Shown one piece after another: positions 12,801 to 26,700 of a DNA stretch of 64,000 nucleotides. A model generated the notes under the pieces. It saw only the letters and a list, made by a program, of their open reading frames with translations. It was not told the DNA's origin and ran no database searches. This DNA is from Tetmemena sp. SeJ-2015 (taxonomy: Eukaryota; Ciliophora; Spirotrichea; Sporadotrichida; Oxytrichidae). The translations under genes were made by a program, and so were the position numbers. The stretch lies in the NCBI GenBank assembly GCA_027382625.1, contig JAJKFJ010022160.1, forward strand, positions 31,622-95,621, in the 5' to 3' direction. The number at the start of each line of letters is the position of its first letter. Position 1 is the stretch's first letter.

Positions 12801-15800
12801 AATAAAATTATATAGCTACCTAATTGTATTATATTGAGAAAGCATGAATAAATGTGTGTGTCCCTAGTTAAGTTTCATCAGTAGCAGTTATAATTATATC
12901 CTCGCTATTTTCTGTATAAAATGGAATATCCGCTGCTACCAATCTTCTTATCTCCTCCTGTTAATCTGTGTTAAAGCTCTCACTTATCAATTGTTAAATG
13001 ATATAGTTAAATTTGTTTAAGTTTTTAATTTTTGTTTGCAGCTTTCTGGATAAACACCCACTAATGTGATCTTAGGAATTGAAATAGGGGAGGAGCCTAA
13101 TAAAATTGTGAACTATGGATACTCTTCCTAAGAATATTGCATAGTAGGACAAGTTACTTTAAAGTTGAGTTAAGCCTCCCAGTATGCTTTAATTTACTTT
13201 AAACAATTAATAAATTTGCTTGTTGAAGGACATTGTAAAATAGACTCAAGCCAAGTGTAATTTAAAGATCGACTGTTTGGCTTATGGTAAACTTGAACGT
13301 AAATTGTGCAGTAAATGCGTTAGGGTTAAAAATAAATAACTCATGTTGTCTACTGCGATATCATAGATTGCAAAATAATCAACTGCACTTGCTTCAATTT
13401 AGTTCCCATTCTAAATTAAAACTAATTAGATTAGTCATTCGAAATAGTTGTTGCAGTTATTATAGATGTATTGAAATATTCTTCAGATATTCTGCAATTA
13501 GTAGAGATTTACAGGTTTTCTAAAGTAACTAAACAATCTTGGTCTACTGTGCATTCAATTGTATCAAGTAAAGGTAAATAAAAATCTAAGAAGGTAAGGT
13601 TTAGTTAACCCATTATAAATTTTCCTTATTAAAAATAAAAAACATATTTGTTTAGGTTCCTCCATAGCGAATTGATATTTATCATCACATAGTGAATAAA
13701 TAGATTGCTTTTAGCTAAAATTATATGGAAAATAAATTAAAAAAAGAGAAGCTTTATGATTCAGGATAGTAAATTTGGAACTCAGACATCTATATATCTT
13801 ACAATTAAAAAATATTGTTAAGATATGTATAATATCGCTTGCTTAATCAAAACCTGCCGCTTATTGTTATTAAACATTTGCAATTTTCCCAAGATATAAA
13901 TAAAATATAAAGGAGTTTAGAAAGAAGCAATAGTAGTAGAAATTAAGTTATTACTAATACAGCTTAAAATTTATTGGATGCTCGAAATAATTTTTCATTT
14001 AAAATAATCCAAATTTTCTTTGTGTGACGGTAAGTAGACTAGGCCTAAGGGAAGGAAGGTCTAACAACATATATAAAATTTCTTCAATAATAGAAAAGCT
14101 GCGTGAATATGATGCAGTACAAAGAGATTTCATATTATTTTAATTCCATTTTGTGACTTTCTACTTTAGTTTTAACCAATCAACTATTTAATTATATTAT
14201 CAACTATATTAATAAAGATAAATTAAAATTAAATTAGTATATAATAAAATTTCCTAGCAAACATTCATTTATCAAATATTAAACATTAAATAATATTCCA
14301 AGTTTCTATAAATATAAATACCTCTACAAAAATAACTACGACAGTTTTAATATCTTTATTCATAAATTTAAAAATAAACGCTAAAATTTTCATAAGATTT
14401 TATTGTTTTTAGTTTTATGATTTATATTGTTTGTAATATTTCTATTTAATAGGGAGTAACTCTACTACGATAAACGCAGAATTACTTTTAATGCAAGATG
14501 CTGGGCTATCAACTGCTACATAGCAGAAATGAGATAAGTCATAATTTTTGCAAAGGAAAATACTCCACCCACTATTAGTATTTCTTCCAAATACTGAGCC
14601 CGACGCGAAAAGCAAGTCTGATGGAAAACCATACAATTGTTTAAACTGATTCTATTTAAATGCTTTTGAAAAATAAAAATTTCCACAACATTTATTCTAT
14701 ATTACTTTGTAAAGCATAAATCTTAATATATTCTGAAATATTAATTTGTAACAAATAATAAATTAACCATAGTTCATAACTATATTATCGTTAAAATGCA
14801 CTTATAGAACTTTAATTTATAAATTAAATATATCTTGCTTACTTTTTATGTTGAGACTCACTACTTATTAGAGCGTTGTATCTAAACCTTTCTATTTAAA
14901 AAAAATTCTGATAAATTATATATTTATATAAATATATCTAATTATAAAAATAGAGATTTATTATTTGAAAGGATATATTTGGAAAATAATTATCCCTTAA
15001 TATGGTTTATTTGGATGGTCCATAGCAGGATTTTAAGATAGTCACTTTCATTAGAAATTCCAGAGGAAGCGAAAATCATAGTTCAAATAAAATAAGTTCC
15101 CGTGAAGGTGGTACCTACCTATACTATGGAGAGATCCAGACAATTCTTTTCAGCAACAAAAATAATCAGAAAATGTTAATCAATAATATAGAATTATAAT
15201 CCGATATAAAATAAATAAAAATAAGCAACAGAATCTTCCTTAAACATGTAGATTTATTATATCTTTAGTCGTAAAGAAAATATATTTCTAACTAAATTAC
15301 ATTTTGAATACTCAAAACCTCAAATTATGTTTAATTAATTATAAGTAAGAAAAATTAAATAAACCGCTTGCTATAACTACAGTATAATAGTTATAATATA
15401 TAAAATAGCAGAAGATATAAAAAATATATCTCAACCTATAGAGGGTCTGAGATTTAAAAAAAACTTATATAATTTTAAATAAATGTAAATATTACACATT
15501 TTTGGAATATTCATAGCCATCCCATATGAATCCCCTTTTTGTTTTACCTAAGCATAAAATAATTAAATTCTAAGCTCTATTCTGAATTTAATTTGTAGTT
15601 TATTAAACTTTTTAAAAACTTAGTAAGCATTAGCAAAGGACTTTTAAATGTATTAAATAAAGAGCATTTCATCTTAAACAGATTATTTATAATTATGAAA
15701 ATCATTGATTATTATTGATTATTCTATATTTCATTTCTATGTTGCTTTTTCTGTATTACAGTTTTTTTTCTTCAGATAAATTGAATAAAAAGCTTTTTTT

Positions 15801-18730
15801 CTAAAATTAATTCATTATTTAAATTGATAAATAGTTAAAATAGAGGGAGATTAAATTGTTTGATTAAGGTTATAGTAATTTTGTCATTTTGGTTTTGACT
15901 TAGTACCTGCATTGAAGTAGTATATTCCAGCAGAGAATAGTGAAGATGGCGCTTAAGCCGTCCCTGGCTTTCCTTAAATACAGCCTACCAGGATTAGGGG
16001 ATAAATATAGCGAGAATTTAATAAAAAAGAGATTTAAATTATATATTAAATTAAAATGGAATTAATCAGTGGCAGTTTAAGTGTGCCCTATTTAAATTAT
16101 TATGACACCATTCGATTCAGCATATAATTCAAAGAATTTTTCATCCTTGCAACTTTAAGTGGGAGCGCTCAGTCAAGAGTTATAAGCGACACAAGTTCAG
16201 ATGAAGATGATTTAGATGATGAGTAAGAATTCGAGTGTCATATCTCACTACTGGGAGGTGCTGTGAAGATGATTAAAGACGAAACTCATATTAACTTTTG
16301 AGAAGCTATCTAACATGCTGCAGATCAGTGGGTGAATCTGCCATTTCAACTGTCAACAAGTTGCAACTATCCATTTATTATTTTAACCAACCAACGATTT
16401 TAATTAAAATTCCTACTATAATAATTTATTCAGAATCTATGTAAGACAGGTACTTGAACTCTAATTATATATAAGTGCATTTTCTTCTAATTTACTTTAA
16501 ATAGATATATAGAATCGATGATTGCTCATATGCATTATTATGCCTCTTAATAAATGCTATTCTATTATTAATTAATGTAAAGAGATAAATGAAGAGTATG
16601 GAGCCCCTAACTTTATTTAGTTAGTTTGTTATCAGATTTTAAGTACAAATTTGTTATTAAAATTGATTAACTATTCATTAAGTCTTAATAGATTGAAACT
16701 AGACTTTACTATTTCATATTTTCATTTTCCCATCTTAATATAAACTCAATTCTTTATTACTTAAAATTAACCTATTTAAAGATATAAGTTCTTTTACAAT
16801 CCGGGAAAATATTTCATAAGAGTATTTGTGAATAAATTTACAAAAATGGCAGATTAAAATATCAATAAAATTACCCCTAATACTTTTTTTTAAAGATTAA
16901 AGATGTTCAGAGATATTACTGAAGTAAAAATATATTTAATAATTTTATTTTAAAGAATGAGCAGACATATAGTTAGTTTGCATCTCTTTCAAAAATTTAC
17001 AGATTATTTCGCAACTTTTGATAAGAATGAGAAAAAAATTTCAAATCTTAATTTCTAAAAACATTTTACAAGTTTGTAAAAGATGTTTTACTAGGAGAAA
17101 AAAATATTTTATAATTTTTAATTCATATTTTATTTCTTCTAAATACTATTTTTGCTTTATATTCTATATTAATTTATTTATTTAAATGGAACGCATAAAA
17201 AATAAGTGCCCTTTTAGTTTTATAATATTCGCGTATTTATGCCAAATGTGAATTTAAGATTTAATATTTATAAATTTCATAGATTAAATAAAAATAAATT
17301 TATTAATTTAAATTCTCTAAGAAAGGAATACCTTTGGCTACTAAATCGAGAGTGTATAGATAATTAAATAAGATACTTTAATGTCATTGAGTTTTGGCTC
17401 ATTATTAATCATAATTAGTTAAAATATTTTCATTATGAAACTTATTGCCAAAATAAGCATTCAACTAATTTCAATTAATAAGAAACTAATATATATTTTT
17501 TTCAAAATTGTAGCTAATTTAAAATATATTTGCAAAATGGATCTAAGTTGTTTATAATGATTACGCTCCTGGTGTTGTTATTTAAGTCATTAGTTAAAGC
17601 CACCCACTAGACCCTTACTTTAAGAAAGCTAATAATTTAAATAATTATAGATAATTAAATTCTTTCTTTTTTTATTTTAAAGCAAAATATTGCAAGAAAA
17701 CAAGTAAACAAAATAATTAAATACGCTATGATATATCAAATAGGAGGGTACTTCGTTCAAAGCAGTAAATTAAAAGCATATTTTAGCAACGAGATCCCCA
17801 TCAAATACCATAAAGTAGGCTGTTCTATCTCCCTATTAGAATCACTTAAAATATTTTAAAATCCAAATAAAGAAATATCTCCTGCGCCTAGAGTGAAAAG
17901 CATTCTATAATAAATATTCATTCACTTTCTTTATTACGAAATACTTAGCATTTAAATTTATTCCTATTCATTATAAATCTATCTCTTTATAAATTAAATT
18001 TGGACATATATATAATTTTTATGTCTGCAAATCATGAAGTTATTATTTAAATTTTAACTTATAAACTTGTAAAATGAAAATATTTACATTGAACTTAGCA
18101 TATTTTATAATTAATTAATTTTTATCATGGTTTATAATTTTAGTGTACAAAATATAGTTAAATTTGATTATTCTTTAGTTAGTAATTGTTAGAAATTAGT
18201 TAGCGAATTTTATTATTCTAAAGGGTTTATTGTTATTAAAATATTAAAATATTTATTTAGGGTGTGTCTAAATTACCTCCGTATTTTGCCAGGTAGACTT
18301 ATTAAAACTTAAAGAGTTTATTAAAAATAAATTTAATTTTTACTATCCATCTATGAGGATATAGAAAAGAGAAAGTTAGCTGTCTGAGTATACATACAAG
18401 TCTGTGAAGCTTTTGAGTGAGCCTTGAAAACTCTATGCCCATAAAATTCTCCAATAATTTTATAAGTGGATGTATTTATTTTTAATTCTTCCAGAGTGAT
18501 CGTCGTAGTACATATATTTTTTAATATCTTCGGAAAATAAACATAAGGACTAGAGGACTTGATTCACTGCCATAGTATTTCCCTGCAATTATTGCGTCAT
18601 TGTTAACATAAGAATATAAATTTATAAGCAGCTGCCTGATGTATTTCGTAATAGGTTGACTAAGTTAGTCGAAACTCATAAGGAAAGGAGGCAGGCCCAC
18701 CACAGTAATCAAGATTAAGCGCCATTGTGA
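8926..18730 (-). CDS. Large ciliate membrane protein, copy A (interrupted)
   Basis: Minus-strand gene read as a series of coding islands separated by AT-rich gaps: N-terminal part 18730-18330, ectodomain pieces near 15145-15040, 14636-14442 and 13160-13050, cadherin-like region about 12360-11600, membrane part 11380-10229 and charged tail 9893-8926. Each island has a counterpart in the same order in copy B 11-12.7 kb further along, so the pair is a tandem duplication. TAA/TAG must be Gln throughout. The layout resembles the large ciliate surface proteins with beta-rich ectodomain, dystroglycan-type cadherin domain, transmembrane bundle and cytoplasmic tail. Adhesion or signalling at the cell surface is an inference from that family. 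Frames shift at several points, so a working product is not shown. Exact MDS/IES borders are unknown. Confidence 0.55.
10229..11380 (-). CDS. Gene A transmembrane region
   Basis: The clearest frame (10477-10229) reads KFGSVYENYRINSLTFFLAF, then YRRMAFAVILLALMDYSALQ and YLLTLHSSLILNLCGAIALV, with at least two hydrophobic membrane-spanning stretches. This is almost identical to 21435-21058 in copy B. Upstream pieces at 11380-10840 share with copy B the islands around ACTATGAAATATCTGTGGAA and the segment ending in RSVFWIL-like residues. The FGSxYENxR motif ahead of paired hydrophobic helices is common in large ciliate membrane proteins. Confidence 0.65.
11600..12360 (-). CDS. Gene A cadherin-like domain
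   Basis: Partial and frame-shifted counterpart of the cadherin-like domain in copy B. Recognisable pieces are FSQKKTNTAPAFIYSMPLI and the PLIFDAEGDQTH...SPASVF stretch near 12300-12150. N-x-APxF, followed by a DxxGD turn and SPASVF, is the pattern of dystroglycan-type cadherin-like domains. The domain is less intact here than in copy B. Confidence 0.5.
13050..13160 (-). CDS. Gene A ectodomain island
   Basis: Reads VTCPTMQYSQEEYPQ, then GSSPISIPKITL, with two TAG as Gln. It aligns with VTCPDLQFSQDAYPKYSY and AISIPKITLD in copy B at 23.7-23.8 kb. Conserved Cys-Pro and PISIPKITL support a shared beta-rich ectodomain segment. Confidence 0.55.
14442..14636 (-). CDS. Gene A ectodomain island, SVFGR motif
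   Basis: 64-residue frame: YGFPSDLLFASGSVFGRNTN, then SGWSIFLCKNYDLSHFCYVA, then VDSPASCIKSNSAF. It aligns with 26406-26212 in copy B (FGFPTIPFLSDSVFGRVTSY, GWIIF, YSFVAVDSQANCQK). The shared pattern SVFGR-x4-GW-IF...VAVDS-A-C shows a conserved beta-rich repeat. The ATG is only the first one in frame and is probably internal. Confidence 0.6.
   Translation of the reverse strand: MYGFPSDLLFASGSVFGRNTNSGWSIFLCKNYDLSHFCYVAVDSPASCIKSNSAFIVVELLPIK
15040..15145 (-). CDS. Gene A ectodomain island, partial
   Basis: Weak island whose YHLHGNLFYLNYDF resembles CHLHNLLIRFQDSF at about 27140 in copy B and which shares the leading GTTGCTGAA at DNA level. Too diverged to call without the copy B match. Confidence 0.4.
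15146..18330. other. AT-rich interval inside gene A
   Basis: Mostly AT-rich. A less AT-rich patch at about 16140-16400 (GGGAGCGCTCAGTCAAGAG, CTGCAGATCAGTGGGTGAAT) and the motif ending TTATTATTTTAACCAA near 16376 recur in altered form near 29030, 35220 and 47070. Probably IES with dispersed-repeat remnants; no clear coding frame was settled. Confidence 0.35.
18330..18730 (-). CDS. Gene A N-terminal islands
   Basis: Reads ALNLDYCGGPASFPYEFRLT, then STYYEIHQAAAYKF near 18725-18620, and SFTDLYVYSDSQLSLFY plus ILIDGQ near 18410-18340. Copy B has LCVGGASFPYEFRATETSYM, EIQQAAS and RFTDLNVIYRVDQLPLYFIL in the same order. A conserved ATTGCAG precedes GGAAATACTATG in both copies and may be a splice acceptor or MDS border. 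The GG...PYEF and FTDL...ILIDGQ patterns suggest a beta-propeller-like N-terminal repeat. Confidence 0.55.
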
Positions 18731-19799
18731 ATCTTGAAACTATTTAATTTATAATTGCCCAGAGTAAGACTTTGGCCTTGATATGTTGTACTGAATTAGC
18801 TTTTTGAGTTGTTAAAGAATCCATACTTTATTTGTTAATTGTCTATTTATTTATTTTGTATTTAGTAATTTAAGAACTTCTCTTTAAAGATTTTATTAAA
18901 AAGAACCTGTTTAGTCGTGTTTTTTGCTAATCTTGCATTTGATAGATTTTGTATTTTAATTTTTCCCTATTTACCATAAGACAGTCAATGTATGAAGGTA
19001 ATTTTGTAATAAAAAAATAAGTAAATTATGTAATAAATTGGAGCGTAGAGATTTTTATCATATTGTAATTAGGTTATTAAAACCTAAATCAGAAATTTAG
19101 AGCGTATAGAGAAAATATTCAATTCTTTCTAATCAAAGTTGGGGTTTAATATTTTAAAGATAAAGCTAGAGTTTTAGGGCTTATATATTTATCATTTTTT
19201 ATTTATACTCTGCTCATTATATTCCTAGCATGAATGAGTATCTGTAGTTCATAAGGATATTAAATTTGAATCGAAAATTAAAAAAATTGATATTTAAAAT
19301 ATTAATTTATTTTAGAGTGTTAATATTGTAATTAAAGATTTGAAATATTAATTTTATACATTAAATATTTTGGTCTTCTGTCAGAAGTTTTGATCTATCA
19401 AACTGATTCTTTAGTTTTTGCTATCCTTTTGAACCTCCGAATGTGTGGTATCATTTGTGTATTAATCTTGATTACTCTTCTAGTCTTTAACTTTTAAAAT
19501 TTGGAGAATTTTTTTTTATAGAAAAAATACTCTTAGAATCATATTTAATCTTTGCTAATATTTCTATTTAAACTTGAGAATTTAAAAAGCCCAACTATTA
19601 GACTTTATCGTTTAAGATTGGCACTCTTACCTCTGTATTCATTTATGCAGACTCCATATAAGTCATCTTATCAACCACTACTTTAAAATATATATTTTAA
19701 TATACAATTTAATGCAAATTCATATCAGAGTTCTAATTATTATCTTTTATAAAATAAAGTTTTTATTTTTACTTACCCTTATGAAAGAGCTTCAAAAAC

Positions 19800-20760
19800 A
19801 GGCCTTTATAAATAACCTCTTAGTAAGTTTGAATTCCCTTATCCAGAAATAACATTTAGATCTTGGATTTTAGTAGAAGTGTCCTAATGCAGAATCTATT
19901 TACTATGCTATTGAGATTATAGGATTAAACTATTAAACTTTTATTTTTCCTTGCTATTTTTACTGCTGTTTATGAAATGAATTCGAGGAGGGAGGGTTTC
20001 TGCGTATGCTCCCAATGGTGGATTATCAACTAAGCCGGAATCATGGATTTTTAATTCACTCAAAAGCATCAGTTTTTTCTAAGTTATTGGGAAATTATAA
20101 TCATAGATCGCTTACTTCAAAGGTCCTTCTTTTATTAAACTCGATTCTTAAATAGCAGTTAGCTTTTAAAGACTGCTTTATTAAGGTGTTGATTCAATTG
20201 TTTTATTCTCTAAGGTTGAGAAAGAACTTTGATTTATTGTTGAATAGACATTTTAGCTCTTCTTATCTCTTTCTAGTAATTTAGAATTTTAGTTTACATA
20301 GGATAATAACTGATTTTCTAATTCAGTACGATAAGTGCTGTTTTAAGAAATTGATTATTAATTATATTCCTAAAATTTTACTTTACTTTACTTTACTTTA
20401 GACTTTTAGTTTTTTTATTTGAACACTACTTTATGCTTATGAGTATTAATTTTAGTTTTTAGTGTGCCTTTATGAGATAGTATTTTAGCTTTTTAAGAGT
20501 TAGACTTTGCTAAATTTTTATGATGTATTTTTGCGTTAATCTTGCTCCTTTTATGTTCATCTTCTTAAGTGGCAGCAAATAGTATTGAATCTCCATCTTA
20601 GGTCAGGGTAGCATCCAAATTTACTCCCAGAGGTTCAAAAGTATGCTTTGCTGTCTTTTCGTTAAAGGTTCGTAGGTCTCCTTCTATTTATATATTCAAG
20701 TCCTTTAGCACTATATTAATATTCTCAATCTCATTCTTTAGCAGTTTAATTATCAAATAC
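19800..20760 (-). CDS. Gene B cytoplasmic tail
   Basis: From 20760 the frame reads EYLIIKLLKNEIENINIVLK, then DLNIQIEGDLRTFNEKTAKH, TFEPLGVNLDATLTQDGDSI and LFAATQEDEHKRSK, followed by a Lys-rich run ending near 20350. It corresponds to the gene A tail. The ACTTT pentamer repeat at about 20381-20400 encodes part of the Lys-rich end. Beyond 20350 the match to gene A becomes weak and the stop is not located. Confidence 0.55.
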
Positions 20761-23700
20761 TCTAAATATAGTTGCCCTGACTCTCTCTTTTTAAGGATTT
20801 TGCAAATAAATTCAATCAAAATCTTTGCTATTTAGATTACTACCATAGCCCAATTTACTAGGAAAAGCAAAAAAGTTAAAACTATTATGACCAAGCCCAG
20901 AGTTTGACAAAAATAAATCAATAAATAGACTATCATCATAGGCGATATTTACATCAATGAATCCTGAAAATGTTATCACTATGCCCAAGATCAATAAATT
21001 TAATCAAGCGAAAAATATATGTAAACTAAAAACTTTATCAAAAGCTAGTTTGCGACATCAATAAAATATTCTAGTGTATTCTTGTAAGGCCTGTATATTA
21101 ATAAAAGCGACACGAAAATATAAAATGAGTGAGGTGCAAAGAATCAATAGATATTGAAGAGCTGAATAATCCATAAGAGTGAGCAATATCACTCCAAAAG
21201 CCACTCGTCGATAGATAAATGCCAAAAAGAAAGCAAAGGAATTTATTCTGTAATTTTCATACACACTACCAAACTTAGCCTTCATTTCAGAATTCAAAAG
21301 CTGATTTCTTTGCTTGTTGAGATAGAAAATTATAAGAAATGGCCCCAAAGACAGAAAAGTTATGGCAACTGACCCAAATTTAATTTTAATGCTGGACTTG
21401 TCTAAAAGAGAATTAGTCTTATGATTATTATACACATACTTGGATCAAGGCATTCATAGCGAGAAAATTCATAAATATATAGTATTACTTAAGAGAAGCG
21501 TGAATCCAACATAGCCTTTGATGAGGCTTCTTATCGTCGAATTAAACATTAGTTTATCTCTTACTAGTTTCAGGAATAATAAAATATTCAAAGGAGCTTT
21601 ACCACACTAACAAATTAATCTATCGAAGAAATATACATCTTAAGCCTATAGAGAAGTCTTATAGCTACAAAGGTAGAAGCTATGATCTAAATTATTTTTG
21701 GTTTTATCAATAAGGAAATTAGAATGAACACTAGAATCCAGAAGACTGATCGGATATTGAAAGTTCCATCTAAGCTTATTAAGTTAAGATTTGAAAAATA
21801 GGATTGCTGAAAAATTTTGAAAGATATCAATTAGACCTATTTTGTACTGATAAGAGCTTAGGACATCATTTGATGAAACGCTTTCTTAAATTCCAAGCAT
21901 CTGTTTCGTCTTAGCTATCGCTAAGTTCGTCCATTCTTAAGGAAGTATATTCATGTTGGATAGATCTTACAAATTAAAAAATAATTATTGTGTGTTAATT
22001 TTAATTATATTTTACAGTTGTTACAGAAATTCAGTGACAACTGCAGGCAGTGGTAAATTTAAGAGTTGTAAATTGACAACAATCTGAAGTGAGAGAAAAA
22101 GATTCCACAGATATTTCATAGTTACTCCTAGAATAAGGTAAACTGCAATATTAGCAAAAGCAATGCCAATTGAGACTGTGGAAGAGGAGGTTGCCACTTT
22201 TCCAATTACCGCGCCTAAAATATTTGAATTTTTTAAACAGATCCTGGTTCAAGTTGAGGTGGCACACTTTTTAATATTTGCAGTTTGGAGCTAACGAAAT
22301 AGGAGGCGTCTCAAGTTAAAACAAATAAATTCGAAAAGCCAACGGCTCTAAGAATTTGATTCGTAATGAATCCAATGAAAAGCCCCGTGAAATTTATTGA
22401 CAATCCTCGAAATTTAATTAGATGCTCAAAGTAGATGCAGTATAATTATAAAAATAAAGCATTTAATTTTTATTATTCGTATTGCTGGTTATGTTCCAAG
22501 ATTAAACAAGATTTTTATCTTTATTTTAGGTAACAATTAGCTATTATTTTTAATTGCGAAAGGGTATTTTTTAAAAATTGAGAGAAAAACATTAAATTAT
22601 ATTTTTGGGTATTTATTGAACGATTAACTTTTCCTATAAGAAAATATGGCGGAGTTTATTTATTTGAAACTTATGAGCTAAATTTTTATTGAAATTTTTA
22701 TGCAACCTATATTAGTTCAAAGCTCAAGTAGTTAAAAAATAAGTTTTTATCCATTAGAATCGAGATATTAGTGGGCCAAAATATTTCCTAATCAAAGATT
22801 AATTTTATTTCTCCGTTGGATGAGATCTTAGTAGCATAAGCATTAATGAAGAAAAAATATTAATTTTAAATGAATTTTGACTTAGATTCAGCCTGTTGAT
22901 ATGCTAATGAGAACTCCTCCTCCAAGGATTATTTAATGCTAAAAATAATTAGTCTGGTTCAGTACTAAATCCACTAACTTTAATAAGAGTTTGATATATG
23001 CTTGAGAGAGGTTAAGAGTTTAAATCTGTTATTATGATAATGAGCTTGTGAGTTCCTATGAGTGAGACTTCTTTAGGTTTGAAAATAAGAGTTGAGTTTT
23101 CAAGTCTAAAATTATAATTTTGTATTTAAATTATTTTTTATTTAAAAAGTTCTGTGAAGACACTGGCTGGTGATGATTGAGATATTGTTACTAAGGTTAA
23201 GTCTCCTTCTGCGTCAAATATTAAGGGAAGAGCTTATCTTGTTTCAAGATTAAGTTCAGCTTCAATAATTTTAAAAGAAAGCTTAATTTAAGTCATAATT
23301 TAAGGAAGTGCATTTATGAAATAGGGAGCAGAGTTAGACTTTGTAAGAGAGAATTCATATTTTGAAATCTAAACGACAATATGAAAAACTAATTCAATAT
23401 AAATAAATTTAACTTTCAGGGTAAATCTTCAACCTTGTAAATTGATTATGAAAATAAAATAAAATAGTTTACCATCTACAATATCATTGTATGACCCTTA
23501 AAATTTATGATCCAAAATGTAAGTCCCAACCAAGTTTTCGTTTTGTGAATAAATAATGATGTCTTAATCAGTAGTTGTGTAAAATTAATCTACTGAATTT
23601 AACTAATTTTCAATTACTACTTCATCGGTTACCATTTAAAATAAAACTTCTGCATGTTTGAATTGATTAATTTCTAAGCAGCCGATTGGTATAGATGATG

Positions 23701-26700
23701 AATCAAGAGTTATTTTTGGAATAGAGATGGCTTGCCTTCCTATAACATAGCTATACTTGGGATAAGCATCTTAACTAAATTACAAATCTGGGCAAGTCAC
23801 ATAAAAATTCTTAGCATCAGTCCAAGTTGCTTAATGAATAAAAGAATGTATCTTAATTTTTCTTTGGTCTAGGAGTTGTATGTTAAAGTAACTTCAATAT
23901 TTGCTTTAACAAATACGATTTAATCGGGTGTAAACGTAAAATCAATTTCTAAGTCAAAAGCATCGAGGTTTAAACAATTTAAATAAGTTTCCTACCAATA
24001 AATTGATGTTACTCTAGTAATCTATAACACAGAATTTAATAAAAAGATAATTTATAATTAAATAAAATTTATTCAAGAGGTGGCAGTTCAAGTCCTTCTT
24101 ATTTAAATAATTATTGCTCCTTTCAAAATAGCATCAATTTTTAAGCTTAGAAATTTATGAGAGCTAAGATTTGAGTAAAAAGCAGCACAAACTAAATAAA
24201 AGAGGGAGATGAAGAGTGAGACCAACATATTTCACTATTTAGCATTATTATGAATATAATTAAAGAAGACCAGATAAATTTGTGAATACCATTAAACAAG
24301 TTGCAGTTCTAGAGTGAAACTTATAACTTAACTATAGTTATGTTGCAACCTCCTACTTATAATTTTAGCCAATCATTGTATTTAAATTCTATCCATCTAA
24401 TAATGGGTTTATATCAACATAAACTCCATTCAATATATAATTTTAAACTTAACCTTATAAATTTATTAAATTATTTTAAGAATTTATTTTTTATTTTAAT
24501 TTATTAATTTATGAATTTTATATAATCTGTTTAAATTTGTAAATTCTCTTCCTTTTAAACATTTGTAAGTGTTATCTGAAGATATTTGCTATCCATCAAA
24601 CATTAAGGGGAGAGAGTGATGCCTTTATATTCTATTATGCATCTCTAATTTACTGAGCAATTTGTAAAAAAACCATTTGGTAAAAGAAAAACATAAAAGC
24701 TGTCCTTTATTATAAAATAAAGATTTTATAAACAAAATAATTTTATTTTCAGGCTCTAATTAGTAAGGATTATTATTTTGACAGAGAGAGTAGAGCTTTT
24801 GAGATTCAAATAAATACTCATCAATTTTATCTTATTAAAATTGTATTGAGAGTCACTCATTGATTATGTATAGTAAACTGTGAAATCTGAAATTGCAATA
24901 TCTTTCAATAATATACTATGATTTTAATTTTTATTTAAAGAAATTAAGATTAATCTTGAAACCCCGATATATTAAGAAGTCATAAACGTCATAATTTCAA
25001 ACGCTAGATTTTTATAAATTTAATTTATAATTTTTTATGGCTCTTTCTCGAGAGATTTTATCTCTCTGAGCTCTTGCATTATATACTAATTTTAAAGAAA
25101 AACTCATAACAAATTGTTAATCTTAATAAAAGGAGAAATTATAAATAAAAAATATTATGATATCATCACCTACTTCCCTATTTTAATATACCTAAGAATC
25201 TAAAAGAAAATCGATGACACTCAGAAGAAATATAATGCTCAGAGGAAGGAGTGAAGCTAGAGATAGAAGTTGAAGTGATATATATTAACTCCTCATATAT
25301 TTAAAATTTCTTAATTTTTAATGGCAGTTGACTTCTTTCCATCTCCACATATTTCAATGCAAGTGTCTTTAGGTGCTGGTTTCCCATTTCTCGAAAGCAT
25401 GAGTGAAAGTAGGGTGTCTGCTTGGCTCGTCCCCACTCAAGTGAAAGGAAAAGGAACTTTTCCACTCTGTTCAATGAAAAGGATATCGGAGAGTATGTGG
25501 AGTACTAAATAACTTTGAAGAGCTCAGTCAAAGAGCAAGTGTTAAAAGTGTTCAAGAACATTTCAACTTCAATCAAGCAACTGAAATAGCAGAGTTCCAC
25601 TTGAGTGGGGACGAGCCAAGCAGACACCCTACTTTCACTCATGCTTTCGAGAAATAGTTGAACCAGCACCTAAAGACACTTGCATTGAAATATGTGGAGA
25701 TGGAAAGAAGTCAACTGCCATTAAAAATTAAGAAATTTTAAATATATGAGGAGTTAATATATATCACTTCAACTTCTATCTCTAGCTTCACTCCTTCCTC
25801 TGAGCATTATATTTCTTCTGAGTGTCATCGATTTTCTTTTAGATTCTTAGGTATAATGGTTTCACTATTTAACACTCTAACAAAGTATTACTTTTTTCCC
25901 ATCCTTATTTTTCATTTAAATTAATTGACTTTAATAAATAGTTTTAATTTTATTTTCCCATTCAATTTAAAAAGGATAAAATTAATATTTTTATGTTTGC
26001 TTTCATCTTCATTTTAGAATTAAAATGATTAAAAATATCTACTGGCATGGGTGTGATCACTACATTAGGTGTCTAAAACATTTTTAAAGATGATTGTAAA
26101 AGTAAAAATTGAATAAGATATATGGATTAGCATAATTCTCTGAAGGTCCCTGAAATGTTATATTATGAAATTGAATTTATTAAAGAAGCTTAATTTTATT
26201 TTTAATTTTATAATGCTATCAGTATTTGGAGTTAAGCTTGCTACTATAGGACTTTCAGTTTTTTAGCAATTAGCTTGACTGTCAACTGCTACGAAACTAT
26301 ATTGAGTCGAGTTTTAGTTATTGTTTATGAATATAATCCAACCATAAGAAGTTACTCGTCCAAATACTGAATCAGATAAAAATGGAATTGTTGGAAAACC
26401 AAATACAAATACTAATAATATAATTTAATTAATTCTATATCTTAAAAATAAAAAGAGTAATAATTATATCAAAAAATATATTTTATTGTTTCCGAGATTA
26501 CTTTATATTGTATCACATAAAATCATTCTATAGTCAATTATTGAAGATCAATTAATAATTCTAATTTATCTTACTTTCTAACAAATAAATAAATTATTAA
26601 AGATTATGAAAATATTTATAATGATGTTGCTTTTTAACTAATGATAATTTTTGTTTAAACACGGTATAACTTAATTTCTCTTTTTATTATTAAAAAAATA

